Below the pieces are notes generated by a model, which did no database searches, had not been told where the DNA came from, and saw only the letters and a program-made list of their open reading frames with translations. A program made the translations under genes and the position numbers. A stretch of DNA of 64,000 nt from Fibrobacter sp. (GTDB lineage: Bacteria > Fibrobacterota > Fibrobacteria > Fibrobacterales > Fibrobacteraceae): contig JAKSIE010000001.1 in NCBI GenBank assembly GCA_024398995.1, forward strand, positions 1 to 64,000, in the 5' to 3' direction. How positions within the stretch are numbered: position 1 is the first letter of the stretch; each line of letters begins with the position of its first letter. Shown piece by piece: positions 25,849 to 35,118 of this stretch.

Positions 25849-26814
25849 ATGAACGCTTATCGTCGAATCTTTGTGCTGGGCTCCGGTTTCAGCAAGTCCT
25901 TTCTTCCCCAGATGCCTACTCTGCGGGACTTGAATGAATTAATCCCCTTTGGAATTCCTGAGGAGTTTCCTCATTTTCGTGACTACTGCAAACGATTCCT
26001 GGATTTATGCAATGGCCAGAGCGAATACCTGAGCATCGAGTCCTTGGCCACTTCTATTTTGTCTGCAAGGATTTTTCCGGGGGAGCGAGAACGTCTTTAC
26101 CATGCCAGCCTGCGATTTGAACTGCTGCGTTTTATTGCCAGTGTCATCCGTCATGACGAAGGTCTTTCGGGCGATGCCGCCGAGGTTATGCGCAAGTTCT
26201 TAAAGTCCAGCATCAACTGCCCTTCAGAGGGTATTCGGGATACACTTCTGCTGTCCTTCAATTATGATACCTTGATAGAATCCGCCATAGCCAACGATCC
26301 GGAACTTCGCGACCAGGTTTCTGTAGATTACGGCGTACGCATCGACCGTGCGGACCGCTCCGCCCGTCACGAGGCCAAGTCTCATACTATTGACCTGCTG
26401 AAGATTCATGGTTCTCTGAACTGGTTCCCCATTAAAGGGGTTACCGACGAATTGGACCTTAAGAATATTTGTCAGGTGGAGCCGGAGGACCGCAGTTTCC
26501 CCATTTATTGCGAAGACACTCCCGTCTATATTCCCATGGCCCACGCCAAGGAAAGTTTCCTTCGGGGTAGCCTGTTCAATGTGCTTTGGAGCAAGGCGGA
26601 CTACTATCTGAAAAACGCCGAGGAAATCTATTTCATTGGTTATGGCTTCCCCAAGTCCGATGTGAACAACTTGGAATTTCTGCTATCTCATCGAGAAAGA
26701 TTCAAGAAAGTGGTGGTGTTTGAACGTGAAGGCCATCCGGACCTGGAACGCTTGCAGAATCTTTTGGGCAAGGACTTGGTCCAGTCCATGGACGCCAAGA
26801 CTTTCTTTACATAA
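25849..26814 (+). CDS. SIR2-like NAD-binding protein
   Basis: A 321-residue soluble protein of the SIR2-like family. The N-terminal VLGSGFSKSF (9-18) is the NAD-binding GxGxS motif. LLSFNYDTLIE (N138, D140) and LLKIHGSLNW (H187) are the positions that carry the catalytic Asn and His in SIR2-type NADases. IYFIGYGFPKSD near 275 is the second nucleotide-binding strand. No TIR, nuclease, STAND or membrane domain is fused. Related stand-alone and fused SIR2-like proteins act as NAD-depleting antiphage effectors, but others have no known role. No defence partner gene is adjacent. The start is close to the preceding terminator and has no obvious ribosome site. Confidence 0.75.
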   Translation: MNAYRRIFVLGSGFSKSFLPQMPTLRDLNELIPFGIPEEFPHFRDYCKRFLDLCNGQSEYLSIESLATSILSARIFPGERERLYHASLRFELLRFIASVIRHDEGLSGDAAEVMRKFLKSSINCPSEGIRDTLLLSFNYDTLIESAIANDPELRDQVSVDYGVRIDRADRSARHEAKSHTIDLLKIHGSLNWFPIKGVTDELDLKNICQVEPEDRSFPIYCEDTPVYIPMAHAKESFLRGSLFNVLWSKADYYLKNAEEIYFIGYGFPKSDVNNLEFLLSHRERFKKVVVFEREGHPDLERLQNLLGKDLVQSMDAKTFFT

Positions 26815-26904
26815 GCTAGGCCTATTGACTTTTTGTCAATGGCTTGCTGTTGAAATTTGATTTGTTGCCTCAAAAAAAATGTACTTATAGCATGAGGTGT
26901 ATGT

Positions 26905-28617
26905 ATGAAACAAGTTTGTTCTAAAAAGTTTGCTTCTATGTTTGCTGCGATTGCAACTTGCTCTCTGTCAGCCTGGGCCGGCCCTATTTCCACTGTCCCT
27001 TGGAATGGCCACGATGGCGCTGTTTCCTTTACTTTTGACGATGGCTATAATCAGTTGGGTGCAATTGGGGGTTACCTCAATTCCAATCCGGATGTGAAGG
27101 TAACCTTCTTTATTACTGGCGCCATGGGTGCTGGTGCCGGCAATATGAGCGATTATTTGGGCTATGCCAAGAACGGACATGAAATTGGCAACCACTCCAA
27201 GAGCCATAAGGATATGACCAGTGTCGCAGATCTTACCGCCGAAACCAGCGGATGGAAATCCAGCTTGCTCTCCAAGGGTGCTTCCGAAGTTTACACCTTT
27301 GCAACTCCGTATTGCGCTAGTAACAATAACGTTGCCAATGCCATCAGTAAGGACCATATTGCAAACAGAAACTGTGCCGGCGCCAAGTACTATGGCTGGG
27401 GCACAGAACCTAACTGGATGGATATCAGTTCCAACTGCTATACGCAGGGTGGTTCCAGTACGGGTAATGCCAAGAACAACATGAGCTCTGCCAAGAGTCA
27501 GAAGGCCTGGACCGTGCAGCTGAACCATGGTGTGGGTGTCAGCGATACTTATGGTATTGCAACCAACGATATGACTGCCATTATGGACGAAGCCAAAAGG
27601 CAGGGCCTGTGGATCGCTCCCTTTGGCGTTGTGGCCGCCTACTACCGTGCCCACTTTGCTATTGACCAGGCGGCTGCAACCACAACCTCCGACGGTTTCA
27701 AGGTAACCTGGACATCTCCTCATTCCGCCATGCCAAAGTCCGTGCCTCTCAAAGTTAAAATTCAGAATGTTGCGGGCAGGACTGTTTCCCAGAAGGGCAA
27801 GGTCGTTGCCCCCAATTCCGATGGCACTTACACCATCGAGTTCATGGCTTTGGAATTGAATGTTACAGGTGAACCTCCTGAAGTTAAGCCCTTCAAGGAC
27901 GCTATTGAAATTCCCGGTACCATCGAAGGAGAAAACTACGATACTTATGCCTATGAACACGCCAAGGACGGAAACGATACTACTGGCTATCGTACGGACG
28001 ACGCTGGCATTGTGAAGGCTGGCGCGGGGCTCGCTCTTGGCTATACCACCACTGGCGACTACTTCGAGTATACTCTGGATGTGAAGACTGCTGGCAAATA
28101 CAAGGTTTCAGTGAATGGTGCTACTGGAAATAACGCCGACGGTACCGTCACGGTTTCTGTGGGATCTCAGAAGGTCGACGTGGCTGTTGCCGCCAAGGGT
28201 GACTGGAATACATATTCTGAGGCCGAAGGTAGTACGGAACTGGACTTGGCTGTAGGCAAGCAAACCCTCCGCCTTACCATCAATAACGACAATTTGAACG
28301 TGGACTGGATGAAACTTGCCAGTGCCAATGTGGTGCCTGTTCCTGAATCTTCAAGTTCCTCGGAAACGGTTGTTCCGACTTCCTCCAGCTCTGAGGTTTC
28401 CGCAGCTATTGCAAACACCCTTCGTTTGGAATATGGAACGGGTATGGTCAAGTGCCAAATTTTCGACATGAACGGCAATCTCGTTAAGTCTGCCAATGTA
28501 CCTGCCAGTTCCTCCAAGGATGTCTGGAACCAGGTAAACGGCAGCCTCTCCGCAGGCGTGTACATGATGCGTTTTGGTTCAAGTATGTCCATGCAAACCA
28601 TTCCTGTGCGAAAATAA
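26905..28617 (+). CDS. Secreted CE4 polysaccharide deacetylase with CBM6 (copy 1)
   Basis: A 570-residue secreted esterase/deacetylase. The signal peptide is about residues 1-25. The NodB (CE4) domain has motif 1 FTFDDG (D45, D46) and motif 2 GNHSKSH (H97, H101), with FATPYC as motif 3; the metal site is intact. Substrates in the family are acetyl-xylan, chitin or peptidoglycan; acetylated xylan is likely here. A CBM6 module lies at about 340-465 (IPGTIEGENYDTYAYE ... LNVDWMKLA). A SSSS linker and a sorting-like tail (KCQIFDMNGNLVKSA ... MQTIPVRK) follow. The downstream gene encodes a paralog of the same architecture. Confidence 0.85.
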   Translation: MKQVCSKKFASMFAAIATCSLSAWAGPISTVPWNGHDGAVSFTFDDGYNQLGAIGGYLNSNPDVKVTFFITGAMGAGAGNMSDYLGYAKNGHEIGNHSKSHKDMTSVADLTAETSGWKSSLLSKGASEVYTFATPYCASNNNVANAISKDHIANRNCAGAKYYGWGTEPNWMDISSNCYTQGGSSTGNAKNNMSSAKSQKAWTVQLNHGVGVSDTYGIATNDMTAIMDEAKRQGLWIAPFGVVAAYYRAHFAIDQAAATTTSDGFKVTWTSPHSAMPKSVPLKVKIQNVAGRTVSQKGKVVAPNSDGTYTIEFMALELNVTGEPPEVKPFKDAIEIPGTIEGENYDTYAYEHAKDGNDTTGYRTDDAGIVKAGAGLALGYTTTGDYFEYTLDVKTAGKYKVSVNGATGNNADGTVTVSVGSQKVDVAVAAKGDWNTYSEAEGSTELDLAVGKQTLRLTINNDNLNVDWMKLASANVVPVPESSSSSETVVPTSSSSEVSAAIANTLRLEYGTGMVKCQIFDMNGNLVKSANVPASSSKDVWNQVNGSLSAGVYMMRFGSSMSMQTIPVRK

Positions 28618-28641
28618 AGTTTCTTCTATCTCTACGAAAAT

Positions 28642-28675
28642 GTTCCCCGGGACTTCCCTTGGGGAACTTTTCTTT
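28642..28675 (+). terminator. Rho-independent terminator
   Basis: The stem GTTCCCC / GGGGAAC with an inner GGGA/TCCC hairpin (28642-28667) is followed by TTTTCTTTT. It separates the two CE4 genes into different transcripts. Confidence 0.75.
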
Positions 28676-28862
28676 TATAAGGCTGTTGTAATTTTTAATG
28701 TAAAGAAAAATTGTGAAAATGTCGAAATTGCACAAAATTCGCCTTTTGTTGTAATGTTGTACAACGGATTGTCTCTTGGACTGTATTCCAAGTTGGAGCA
28801 AAAAAACTATTTCCTAATTCAAGGAGAACTCTGCCCGAGGAAAAAGGGCTGGGTGTGTGATT

Positions 28863-30641
28863 ATGAATAGGAAATATATTATTGGCGCAGCTGTAATTGC
28901 TTTGGGTGCAACTGCTGCTGTTTCTCAGGAAATTGCCACTTGGGCGGGCTTCCGCTCTGCTGCCGCTAGCTTCACTTTCGACGATGGCGCTCCCAGCCAG
29001 GTGACTGATGCCGCCCCCATGTTCGACAAGTATGGCTACAAGGGTACTTTCAACCTGGTATATAACTGGAACCCCAACTGGAGTGGTTTCCAGGGTATGG
29101 CTGATAAAGGTCACGAAATTGCTAGCCACAGTAATTCCCATGGCAATAACATGTCTGGCGAAGAGGCTTCCTCCAAGACTAACATTCAGGGGAAGATCAA
29201 GCAGAAATATGGCATTGTTACAGTGGCTTACCCCAACTGCAACGTCCCTAACGAATCTGCTGTTAAGCAGAACTATATTGTAGGCCGTATCTGCAATGGC
29301 TCCTGGCAGGGTGTTCCTGACATTATGGACAAAAACGGCCCCAGCAACTGGGCCAAGGTCCCCGCACTTATGACCGGTTCTGAAAATGGCGTCAATACTA
29401 CTGCTGGCTATACGAACCAGATGAATTCCGCCATCCAGAAGGGCGGCTGGGTTGCATTCCTGACTCACGGCTTCCAAGGCAAGAACAACGGTAACGCAAC
29501 CTATTCTCCCACCGACATTTCCGCTATGGAAGGCGCTCTTCAGTGGGCTAAGCAGAACGATTCCAAGATTTGGGTTGCTCCTATGGGCTTTGTTGCCATG
29601 TACATCAAGGAACGTAACGCTTCCAAGATTACAGAAAAGTCTTCTTCTGGATCCAGCATCACCTATACCTTGACTCACAACATTGCCGATAACGTTTCCA
29701 AGTACGATTATCCTCTGTCTATCCGTGTCAAGAGTAGCTGGTCCAAGGTTTCCGCTACTCAGGGCGGCAAGGCAATTGATGCTTCCATCAAGGATGGCTA
29801 CATCTACTTTGACGCTGTTCCCAATGGTGGCGACATCGTGCTTAGTTCCGATGGTGCTGCTGTTACTCCGGGTTCCAGCGCTTCTACCGAACCTTCTTCT
29901 AGCGCTTCTGCAGAAAGCAAGCCGTTTAAGGGCGCTATCGCAGTTCCGGGCTCCATCGAAGCTGAAAACTATGATGTAGACGCCTTCTACCATTCCAACC
30001 CCGAAAACGAAGCTCCGGATTATCGTACCGATAATGCAGGCGTTGTGAAGGCTGGCACCGGTTACGCAGTTGGCTACACCACCGCAGGTGACTATTTCGA
30101 ATACACTCTGGATGTAAAGGCTGCTGGTAAGTACAAGGTTTCCGTGAATGGTGCTACCGGCAACGCTTCCGCAGGCTCTGTAACGGTTGCTGTTGGTTCT
30201 AGCAGTACCGAAGTTGCAGTAAATAGCCAGGGTGACTGGAATACCTATTCCGAATCTGCAGGCGATGAAATCACTCTTGCAGCAGGCAAGCAGACTCTCC
30301 GCCTGACCATCAATAACGACAATTTGAATGTGGACTGGATTAAGCTTTCTACGGATGCCGCTATTCCTGCAGGTTCCTCCAGTTCTGTGGCTGTCGTTCC
30401 GGGTTCTTCTAGTTCCGGCACCCAGGTCATTGCAAATACGATTCATTTGAATGTATTCTCTGGTGTGGTCAGATGCTCCGTATTTGATATGAACGGCAAC
30501 ATGGTCAAGTCCTTACAGGCAACTGCAAGTTCCGTGAAGGATTTGTGGAACCGTGCAAATGCAGGCCTGAACGCTGGCATGTACATTATGCGCTACGGTC
30601 AGGTCGGTAAGGCTATGCAGACTATCCGCGTTAGCAAATAG
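28863..30641 (+). CDS. Secreted CE4 polysaccharide deacetylase with CBM6 (copy 2)
   Basis: A 592-residue paralog of the preceding enzyme. The signal peptide is about residues 1-22. The NodB domain has FTFDDG (D40, D41) and ASHSNSH (H89, H93). The CBM6 module (SIEAENYDVDAFYH ... NVDWIKLS) is much closer to copy 1 than the catalytic domains are to each other, which suggests module exchange or stronger constraint. The tail (RCSVFDMNGNMVKSL ... MQTIRVSK) is a sorting-like domain. The ATG at 28863 is preferred over a GTG two codons upstream. Acetyl-xylan esterase activity is an inference. Confidence 0.85.
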   Translation: MNRKYIIGAAVIALGATAAVSQEIATWAGFRSAAASFTFDDGAPSQVTDAAPMFDKYGYKGTFNLVYNWNPNWSGFQGMADKGHEIASHSNSHGNNMSGEEASSKTNIQGKIKQKYGIVTVAYPNCNVPNESAVKQNYIVGRICNGSWQGVPDIMDKNGPSNWAKVPALMTGSENGVNTTAGYTNQMNSAIQKGGWVAFLTHGFQGKNNGNATYSPTDISAMEGALQWAKQNDSKIWVAPMGFVAMYIKERNASKITEKSSSGSSITYTLTHNIADNVSKYDYPLSIRVKSSWSKVSATQGGKAIDASIKDGYIYFDAVPNGGDIVLSSDGAAVTPGSSASTEPSSSASAESKPFKGAIAVPGSIEAENYDVDAFYHSNPENEAPDYRTDNAGVVKAGTGYAVGYTTAGDYFEYTLDVKAAGKYKVSVNGATGNASAGSVTVAVGSSSTEVAVNSQGDWNTYSESAGDEITLAAGKQTLRLTINNDNLNVDWIKLSTDAAIPAGSSSSVAVVPGSSSSGTQVIANTIHLNVFSGVVRCSVFDMNGNMVKSLQATASSVKDLWNRANAGLNAGMYIMRYGQVGKAMQTIRVSK

Positions 30642-30676
30642 TTTTTCTATTCATAATTATCTCTTTCTCTCGAACC

Positions 30677-30715
30677 GCCCCCTAGCAGTCCTGTGCTGCC
30701 GGGGGCATTTTTATT
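30677..30715 (+). terminator. Rho-independent terminator
   Basis: The stem GCCCCC-(TA)-GCAG / CTGC-(C)-GGGGGC is followed by ATTTTTATT. It ends the second CE4 gene. Confidence 0.75.
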
Positions 30716-30730
30716 AAATTTGGGATCGTG

Positions 30731-31054
30731 ATGCAAAAGCTGAAGTACATTGTGATTTTCGTTATGGCATTTGCTTGCGTTTCTTTTGCGCAGCTGGCGC
30801 TCCCAAAGAGTGCGTCAGATGATTCGGTGAAAGTGTCTGCGTCCCAGCCCATGGTTCTTGTGGATACTCTTCCCGACATTCGCGCCTTGGACGATTCCAT
30901 CAGTACAGTGAACGCGGAACCCACTTTGCAGGAAACCGCCAAGAACATGGTTATCCAGAAGGGGATTGAATTGATTGGAACTACCTTGAAAAATTCCCTG
31001 TCGCCAAATTCCGCCGAGGCGGATGCTTCATTGCGAGAACTTGAGTACAAGTAG
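30731..31054 (+). CDS. Small exported protein of unknown function
   Basis: A 107-residue protein with a signal peptide (about residues 1-21, ending VSFA). The mature part is short, polar and contains NMVIQKGIELIGTTLKN, an amphipathic segment. It has no recognisable family. I use the ATG at 30731; a GTG one codon upstream is also in frame. It sits alone between two terminators. Confidence 0.6.
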   Translation: MQKLKYIVIFVMAFACVSFAQLALPKSASDDSVKVSASQPMVLVDTLPDIRALDDSISTVNAEPTLQETAKNMVIQKGIELIGTTLKNSLSPNSAEADASLRELEYK

Positions 31055-31092
31055 ATTGAAATTTTACGACGGTAAAAAAAGAATGCTATGAA

Positions 31093-31126
31093 AAAAACTC
31101 GACGCTTTGGGGCGCCGAGTTTTTCT
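31093..31126. terminator. Bidirectional terminator
   Basis: The stem ACTCG-a-CGC / GCG-c-CGAGT (31097-31120) is flanked by A7 and T5. It lies between the convergent small-protein gene and folD. A second hairpin, CCCGGC-GGAT-GCCGGG, follows at 31137-31152. Confidence 0.75.
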
Positions 31127-31168
31127 CTACTGTCATCCCGGCGGATGCCGGGATCTCCTTTAGATGAA

Positions 31169-32011
31169 TTAACCGAGAATGTACTTCTCGCCAGATTCAA
31201 CACTCTGGTAGATGAGGGTGTTGATGGTCATGGGGCCAACGCCGCCCGGAACCGGGGTGTATGCGCTGGAAACTTCTTCCATGCCCTTTTCGCAGTCGCC
31301 AACGCCACCCGGATGGTAACCGGCGTCAACAACAACTGCTCCCTGCTTGATCCATTCCTTCTTGATGAATTCCGGCTTACCCACAGCGCCAACGACGATG
31401 TCTGCCTGCTTCACCAATTCCGGAACGTTGGGGGTCTTGGAGTGGCAAATGGTAACGGTGCAGTTTGCGTTCAAAAGCATCATGGCCATGGGCTTGCCGA
31501 GGATTGCGGAGCGGCCGACAACTACGGCGTGCTTACCGGAGAGCTCAACGTTGTAAGCCTTCAGAAGACGCATAATGCCCTGGGGGGTAGCGCAGCCATA
31601 GGCCTTTTCACCCATGGACATACGACCGAAGCCGAGGCAGGTCACTCCGTCAACGTCCTTGCGAGCGTCGATCGCTTCGAAAGCAGCGCGTTCGTCAATG
31701 TGGCGGGGAACCGGGTGCTGCAAAAGAATGCCATGAACGTCCGGATTTTCATTCAGTTCCTGGATCTTGTTCAGCAGTTCTTCGGTAGTGGTGTTCTGCG
31801 GCATGATGACCTTGATGCTGTCCATGCCGACGCGTGCGCAGGCATTGCCCTTCATCTTCACGTAGGTAGCGGAAGCAGGATCGTCGCCAACGAGGATGGT
31901 GGCAAGAATCGGGGTCTTGCCGGTCTTTTCCTTAAGCTTAGCCACGCGTGCGCTGAGTTCTTCTTCGGTAGTCTTGGCAAGTGCCTTGCCATCCAATACG
32001 AGAGCTGCCAT
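31169..32011 (-). CDS. folD: Methylenetetrahydrofolate dehydrogenase/cyclohydrolase
   Basis: FolD, a bifunctional cytosolic enzyme, interconverts 5,10-methylene-THF, methenyl-THF and 10-formyl-THF. The 280-residue protein has the catalytic Lys region in [34 protein letters not shown] and the NADP-binding motif [18 protein letters not shown], and ends with [12 protein letters not shown] place the start at the ATG at 32011 (MAALVLDGK), with TGGAGAA 7 bases upstream; a longer frame adds 11 residues without support. Confidence 0.96.
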   Translation of the reverse strand: MAALVLDGKALAKTTEEELSARVAKLKEKTGKTPILATILVGDDPASATYVKMKGNACARVGMDSIKVIMPQNTTTEELLNKIQELNENPDVHGILLQHPVPRHIDERAAFEAIDARKDVDGVTCLGFGRMSMGEKAYGCATPQGIMRLLKAYNVELSGKHAVVVGRSAILGKPMAMMLLNANCTVTICHSKTPNVPELVKQADIVVGAVGKPEFIKKEWIKQGAVVVDAGYHPGGVGDCEKGMEEVSSAYTPVPGGVGPMTINTLIYQSVESGEKYILG

Positions 32012-32108
32012 AGTTTTCTCCAGGTTTAATTTTCTTGAGACCAAAGATAAAAATATGCCTTTCTTTTTTAAATATGCGTAATCAAAAAAACGGAATCAAA
32101 AATGTCCA

Positions 32109-32138
32109 CAAAAAAAGCCCGCTTGGAGGCGGACTTTA
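32109..32138 (-). terminator. Terminator for the 79-residue protein gene
   Basis: Read on the minus strand, the stem AAGTCCGC / GCGGGCTT with a short loop is followed by seven T. Confidence 0.75.
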
Positions 32139-32165
32139 CATTCTTTTGTCTTATGGAAAAAATTG

Positions 32166-32405
32166 TTAGAACAATTCTTCGATTACCGGGGCGATGGTGC
32201 AAATCAAGACCCAGGGGTAGGAAAGGGAACCGCGAAGCCAACCAGTAGAGGCCGGTGCCTGAGCGCTGACGTATTCAACGCTGGGCTTGACTTCGGCTGC
32301 CTTGACGGAGCACTCCAGGGAGTCCTTCAGGGATTCCATGGAATCGTCAAACTTTTCCTTGTTCAGGTTTGCCGAATCGATGATGTTCATGAAACGGTTT
32401 GTCAT
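32166..32405 (-). CDS. Small protein of unknown function
   Basis: A 79-residue protein. The start at 32405 (MTNRFMNIIDS) has TTGGAGAAAA just upstream. The N-terminal half is helical and charged; the C-terminal 20 residues (YPWVLICTIAPVIEELF) are hydrophobic and could be one membrane segment. A strong ribosome site and its own terminator support a real gene. It matches no family I recognise. Confidence 0.65.
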   Translation of the reverse strand: MTNRFMNIIDSANLNKEKFDDSMESLKDSLECSVKAAEVKPSVEYVSAQAPASTGWLRGSLSYPWVLICTIAPVIEELF

Positions 32406-32710
32406 GTTTTCTCCAATTTCTCTCTTCGGGGGCAAATTTAGTAATCAAAACATCATTTTTAAAGGGAATTGTATCGTCTGGTTTACAAAAAAGTTAGTTT
32501 GTGTGAAAAGTCTCACATCCGTTGTTTTTGCTCAAAATTTGCCTTTTTTGTAAAATTTGGGCATTTTTTGATTATCTTGCTTGCTTATTAACATAAAAAA
32601 ACACTATTTTATATGCCAACTTTGGACAGGAAAAAGTGTTCCCCCCTTGTTCTCTTGTCCCACAAATCATGGTTTGTGTGTTTAAAATCAACATTTTGAA
32701 GGTCAAATCT
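32406..32710. other. AT-rich divergent promoter region
   Basis: About 305 bp between the small minus-strand gene and the FKBP lipoprotein gene. No coding frame is supported. It holds a CRP-like site at 32502-32517 and several T-rich tracts. Confidence 0.5.
32502..32517. promoter_or_regulatory. CRP-like binding site
   Basis: TGTGA-AAAGTC-TCACA matches exactly the TGTGA-N6-TCACA consensus of CRP/FNR-superfamily regulators. It lies 97 bp upstream of the small minus-strand gene and 194 bp upstream of the FKBP gene. The regulator itself is not in the window. Confidence 0.45.
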
Positions 32711-33634
32711 ATGTCTAGCAAGAAGTTAGCTCCGTGTTTCCTTGGTATTTTACTTACCGGTTCCTTGGTAGCCTGTGGGGGTGCAAAACCCGCTGTGGAA
32801 ACCGCTCCGGCGGTCCAGAATGCACCAGATGCTGCAACAACTGTGGCGGCACCTTCCATATCTTCCGCTGAGCAGGCAGCACCTGCTCCCCAGAAGGTTT
32901 CTCTTGAAGATCCCACCAACCGTTACAGCTATGCCTTGGGCATGGACCTGGGTAAGGCTGTGGCCAACGTGAATGTTCCCCTGAACATGGAAGTTTTGAT
33001 GGGTGCCATCAAGGATCAGATTGATACCGGTCGCGCTGTCCAGATGAGTGATTCCGCCTGCGAAAGCGCTCTTCAGGATTTGCTTTTGAAGATGCAGCTC
33101 CAGAGGGATGCCGATGCCAAGGTCGCCGCCCAGAAGGCTCTGGAAGAGCAGGCCCTGTTCCTTTCCAAGAACATCATGGACACTACTGTGAAGGTCACTA
33201 CCAAGGGTGTGCAGTACAAGATTCTCAAGGAAGGTCAGGGTATTGTTCCCAAAGCTGCCGACAAGGTGCAGGTCCACTACGTAGGAACTCTCCTGGATGG
33301 TACCGAATTTGATAACAGCATCAAGCGTGGCGAACCTCTGGAATTCCCCGTCAGTGCCGTGATCGAAGGCTGGCAGGATTTGCTCCAGGTAATGCACGAA
33401 GGCGAAAAGGTGAAGGCATGGATTCCTAGTGCCCTTGCCTATGGCGAAGAAGGCGTGGACCCGTTGATTCCTGCAAACGCCATGCTGGTCTTTGAAGTGG
33501 AACTGCTGAAGGTCTTGGCAGAAGTCCCCGTGGAAGAACCCACTGCCGCAGAACCTGCTGCGCCCGCTGCTGAAGCCTCAAAGCCCGCCGCTGCTCCCAA
33601 GGCCGACGTCCAGAAGCCCGCCGGCAAGAAGTAG
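32711..33634 (+). CDS. FKBP-type peptidyl-prolyl isomerase lipoprotein
   Basis: A 307-residue lipoprotein foldase in the cell envelope. The lipobox LVAC gives a lipidated C22. An Ala/Pro-rich stalk precedes the FKBP N-terminal dimerisation region (about 70-150: YSYALGMDLGKAVAN ... LFLSKN). The FKBP domain follows (about 155-265), with VQVHYVGTLLDGTEFDNS, EFPVSAVIEGWQDLLQ, AWIPSALAYGEEG and IPANAMLVFEVELL. The C-terminus is an Ala/Pro/Glu/Lys-rich tail. The start at 32711 is set by the signal peptide and GAAGG 8 bases upstream. It likely assists folding of exported proteins, which this organism makes in quantity. Confidence 0.92.
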   Translation: MSSKKLAPCFLGILLTGSLVACGGAKPAVETAPAVQNAPDAATTVAAPSISSAEQAAPAPQKVSLEDPTNRYSYALGMDLGKAVANVNVPLNMEVLMGAIKDQIDTGRAVQMSDSACESALQDLLLKMQLQRDADAKVAAQKALEEQALFLSKNIMDTTVKVTTKGVQYKILKEGQGIVPKAADKVQVHYVGTLLDGTEFDNSIKRGEPLEFPVSAVIEGWQDLLQVMHEGEKVKAWIPSALAYGEEGVDPLIPANAMLVFEVELLKVLAEVPVEEPTAAEPAAPAAEASKPAAAPKADVQKPAGKK

Positions 33635-33662
33635 TGAATTAATTTGCTTGAAAACGAGATTT

Positions 33663-33697
33663 GAACGCGCTCCTTTTGGGGTGCGTTCTTTTGTTAG
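33663..33697 (+). terminator. Rho-independent terminator
   Basis: The stem GAACGCGCTCC / GGGGTGCGTTC with G-T pairs and a TTTT loop is followed by TTTTGTT. Confidence 0.75.
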
Positions 33698-33763
33698 GTC
33701 ATTCCGCGCTGCGAGAGCTACCCCCGCGTAGGCACCATAAAAAATTTTCCTATCTTTCCTCGC

Positions 33764-35116
33764 ATGAACCCAAATGATTTTACATCTCAGCATTTTGAAG
33801 TTGCAGGTTTCATTCGCGAAGTGTTCGGCTATATGGAACGCTTCAAGGGCCAGCTGTTTGTCCTGAAGATCGAAGACGACCTGATGAGTCACCCGCTGTT
33901 TCCTGTGCTCATGCGAGATATCGGGCTTTTGCACAAGTCCGGGATTAAGATCATTATCGTGCCCGGCACCCGCAATTCCATCGACGCCCAGCTGAAGGCC
34001 TGGGGTCTGGAATCCAAGTTCCATAACGGCGTGCGTCTCACTTGCGAAGATGCCTTGCCCCATGTGGAACAGGCTTCTCTGGGTGCAGCCCAGCATATCA
34101 TGAGCCACTTGACTGCAAGCGGCCTCCGTGGTATCCAGGGCAACTGGATTTTGGCCCGCAGCATGGGTGTGGTGAACGGTGTGGACTACATGCGCACCGG
34201 CCGCATCGAACGTATCCAGAAGGATATTCTGGAACAGCTGCTGGACGAGAATTTCGTGCCTATTATTCCGCCCATTGGCTGGAACAAGATCGGTCACGCC
34301 TACAACATCAGCTCCACGGAACTTGCTACTGAACTGTGCAAGTACATGAAGGTGGGCAAGCTGTTCTTCATCGGTAACCAGGACGGTATCAAGCTGGAAG
34401 GTTTGGTAACGGGCAAGAACACCAAGTATCTGGAACCTACCGACAACGGCCTGATTTCTGCTATGGATGTGGACCAGGCCCAGGAACTTCTGGAACTGAA
34501 TTCCGATACGCTGAACTTTGCCCAGATGGACTACCTGATGAACGCCATTCACGCCTGCAAGGCCGGCGCCAACCGTGTGCATTTGCTTAGCGGTGAATTC
34601 CAGGGTAGCTTGCTTCAGGAAGTGTTCTCCGCCCGCGGTGACGGTACCATGGTGTACGCCAACCAGTACTCCAGTATCAGGCCCGCCAACATGGAAGACA
34701 TTCCCGATATCCTGCGCATCATGCAGGACTACATCGACCAGGGCTTCCTTGTGCCCCGTACCCAGGAAAGCATTTCCGAAAAGCTCAAGGACTACGTGGT
34801 GTACAACATCGATAACAGCATTCACGGCTGCGGCGCCCTTCACGAGTTCGAGGACGGCATGGCAGAAATTGCTGGTATCGCTGTGGGCGCCAACTACCGC
34901 AAGTCCGGCATCGGCGACGCCATCGTTCGCCACTTGATCGAGGTGGGCCGCATGAAGGGCTACAAGAAGCTGTTCCTGTTGACCACACAGGCTCTGGACT
35001 GGTTCTATCACTTCGGCTTTGTGGACGGTACCATCGAGCAGTTGCCCAAGACCAAGCGTGAACATTACAACTATAGCCGTAAGTCCCGCGTGCTCATGCT
35101 CCCGCTGGAGAAATAG
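33764..35116 (+). CDS. argA: N-acetylglutamate synthase
   Basis: ArgA-type amino-acid N-acetyltransferase (450 residues) makes N-acetylglutamate, the first step of arginine synthesis. The N-terminal amino-acid-kinase-like domain (about 1-290) has [17 protein letters not shown] and [12 protein letters not shown]. The C-terminal GNAT domain (about 300-445) has the acetyl-CoA loop [17 protein letters not shown] and [15 protein letters not shown]. It overlaps no gene but lies only 2 bp before folE, so the two are almost certainly co-transcribed. Confidence 0.92.
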   Translation: MNPNDFTSQHFEVAGFIREVFGYMERFKGQLFVLKIEDDLMSHPLFPVLMRDIGLLHKSGIKIIIVPGTRNSIDAQLKAWGLESKFHNGVRLTCEDALPHVEQASLGAAQHIMSHLTASGLRGIQGNWILARSMGVVNGVDYMRTGRIERIQKDILEQLLDENFVPIIPPIGWNKIGHAYNISSTELATELCKYMKVGKLFFIGNQDGIKLEGLVTGKNTKYLEPTDNGLISAMDVDQAQELLELNSDTLNFAQMDYLMNAIHACKAGANRVHLLSGEFQGSLLQEVFSARGDGTMVYANQYSSIRPANMEDIPDILRIMQDYIDQGFLVPRTQESISEKLKDYVVYNIDNSIHGCGALHEFEDGMAEIAGIAVGANYRKSGIGDAIVRHLIEVGRMKGYKKLFLLTTQALDWFYHFGFVDGTIEQLPKTKREHYNYSRKSRVLMLPLEK

Positions 35117-35118
35117 AT

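Noticed and set aside
31131-31160. TCATCCCGGCGGATGCCGGGATCTCC-like hairpin as a mobile repeat
   Set aside because: It resembles intergenic repeats known from many genomes, but only one copy is seen in this window, so it cannot be called a repeat from this evidence.
33578-35065. A 495-codon minus-strand frame opposite argA
   Set aside because: ArgA on the plus strand is well supported by its two domains; the antisense frame starts inside it without a ribosome site.
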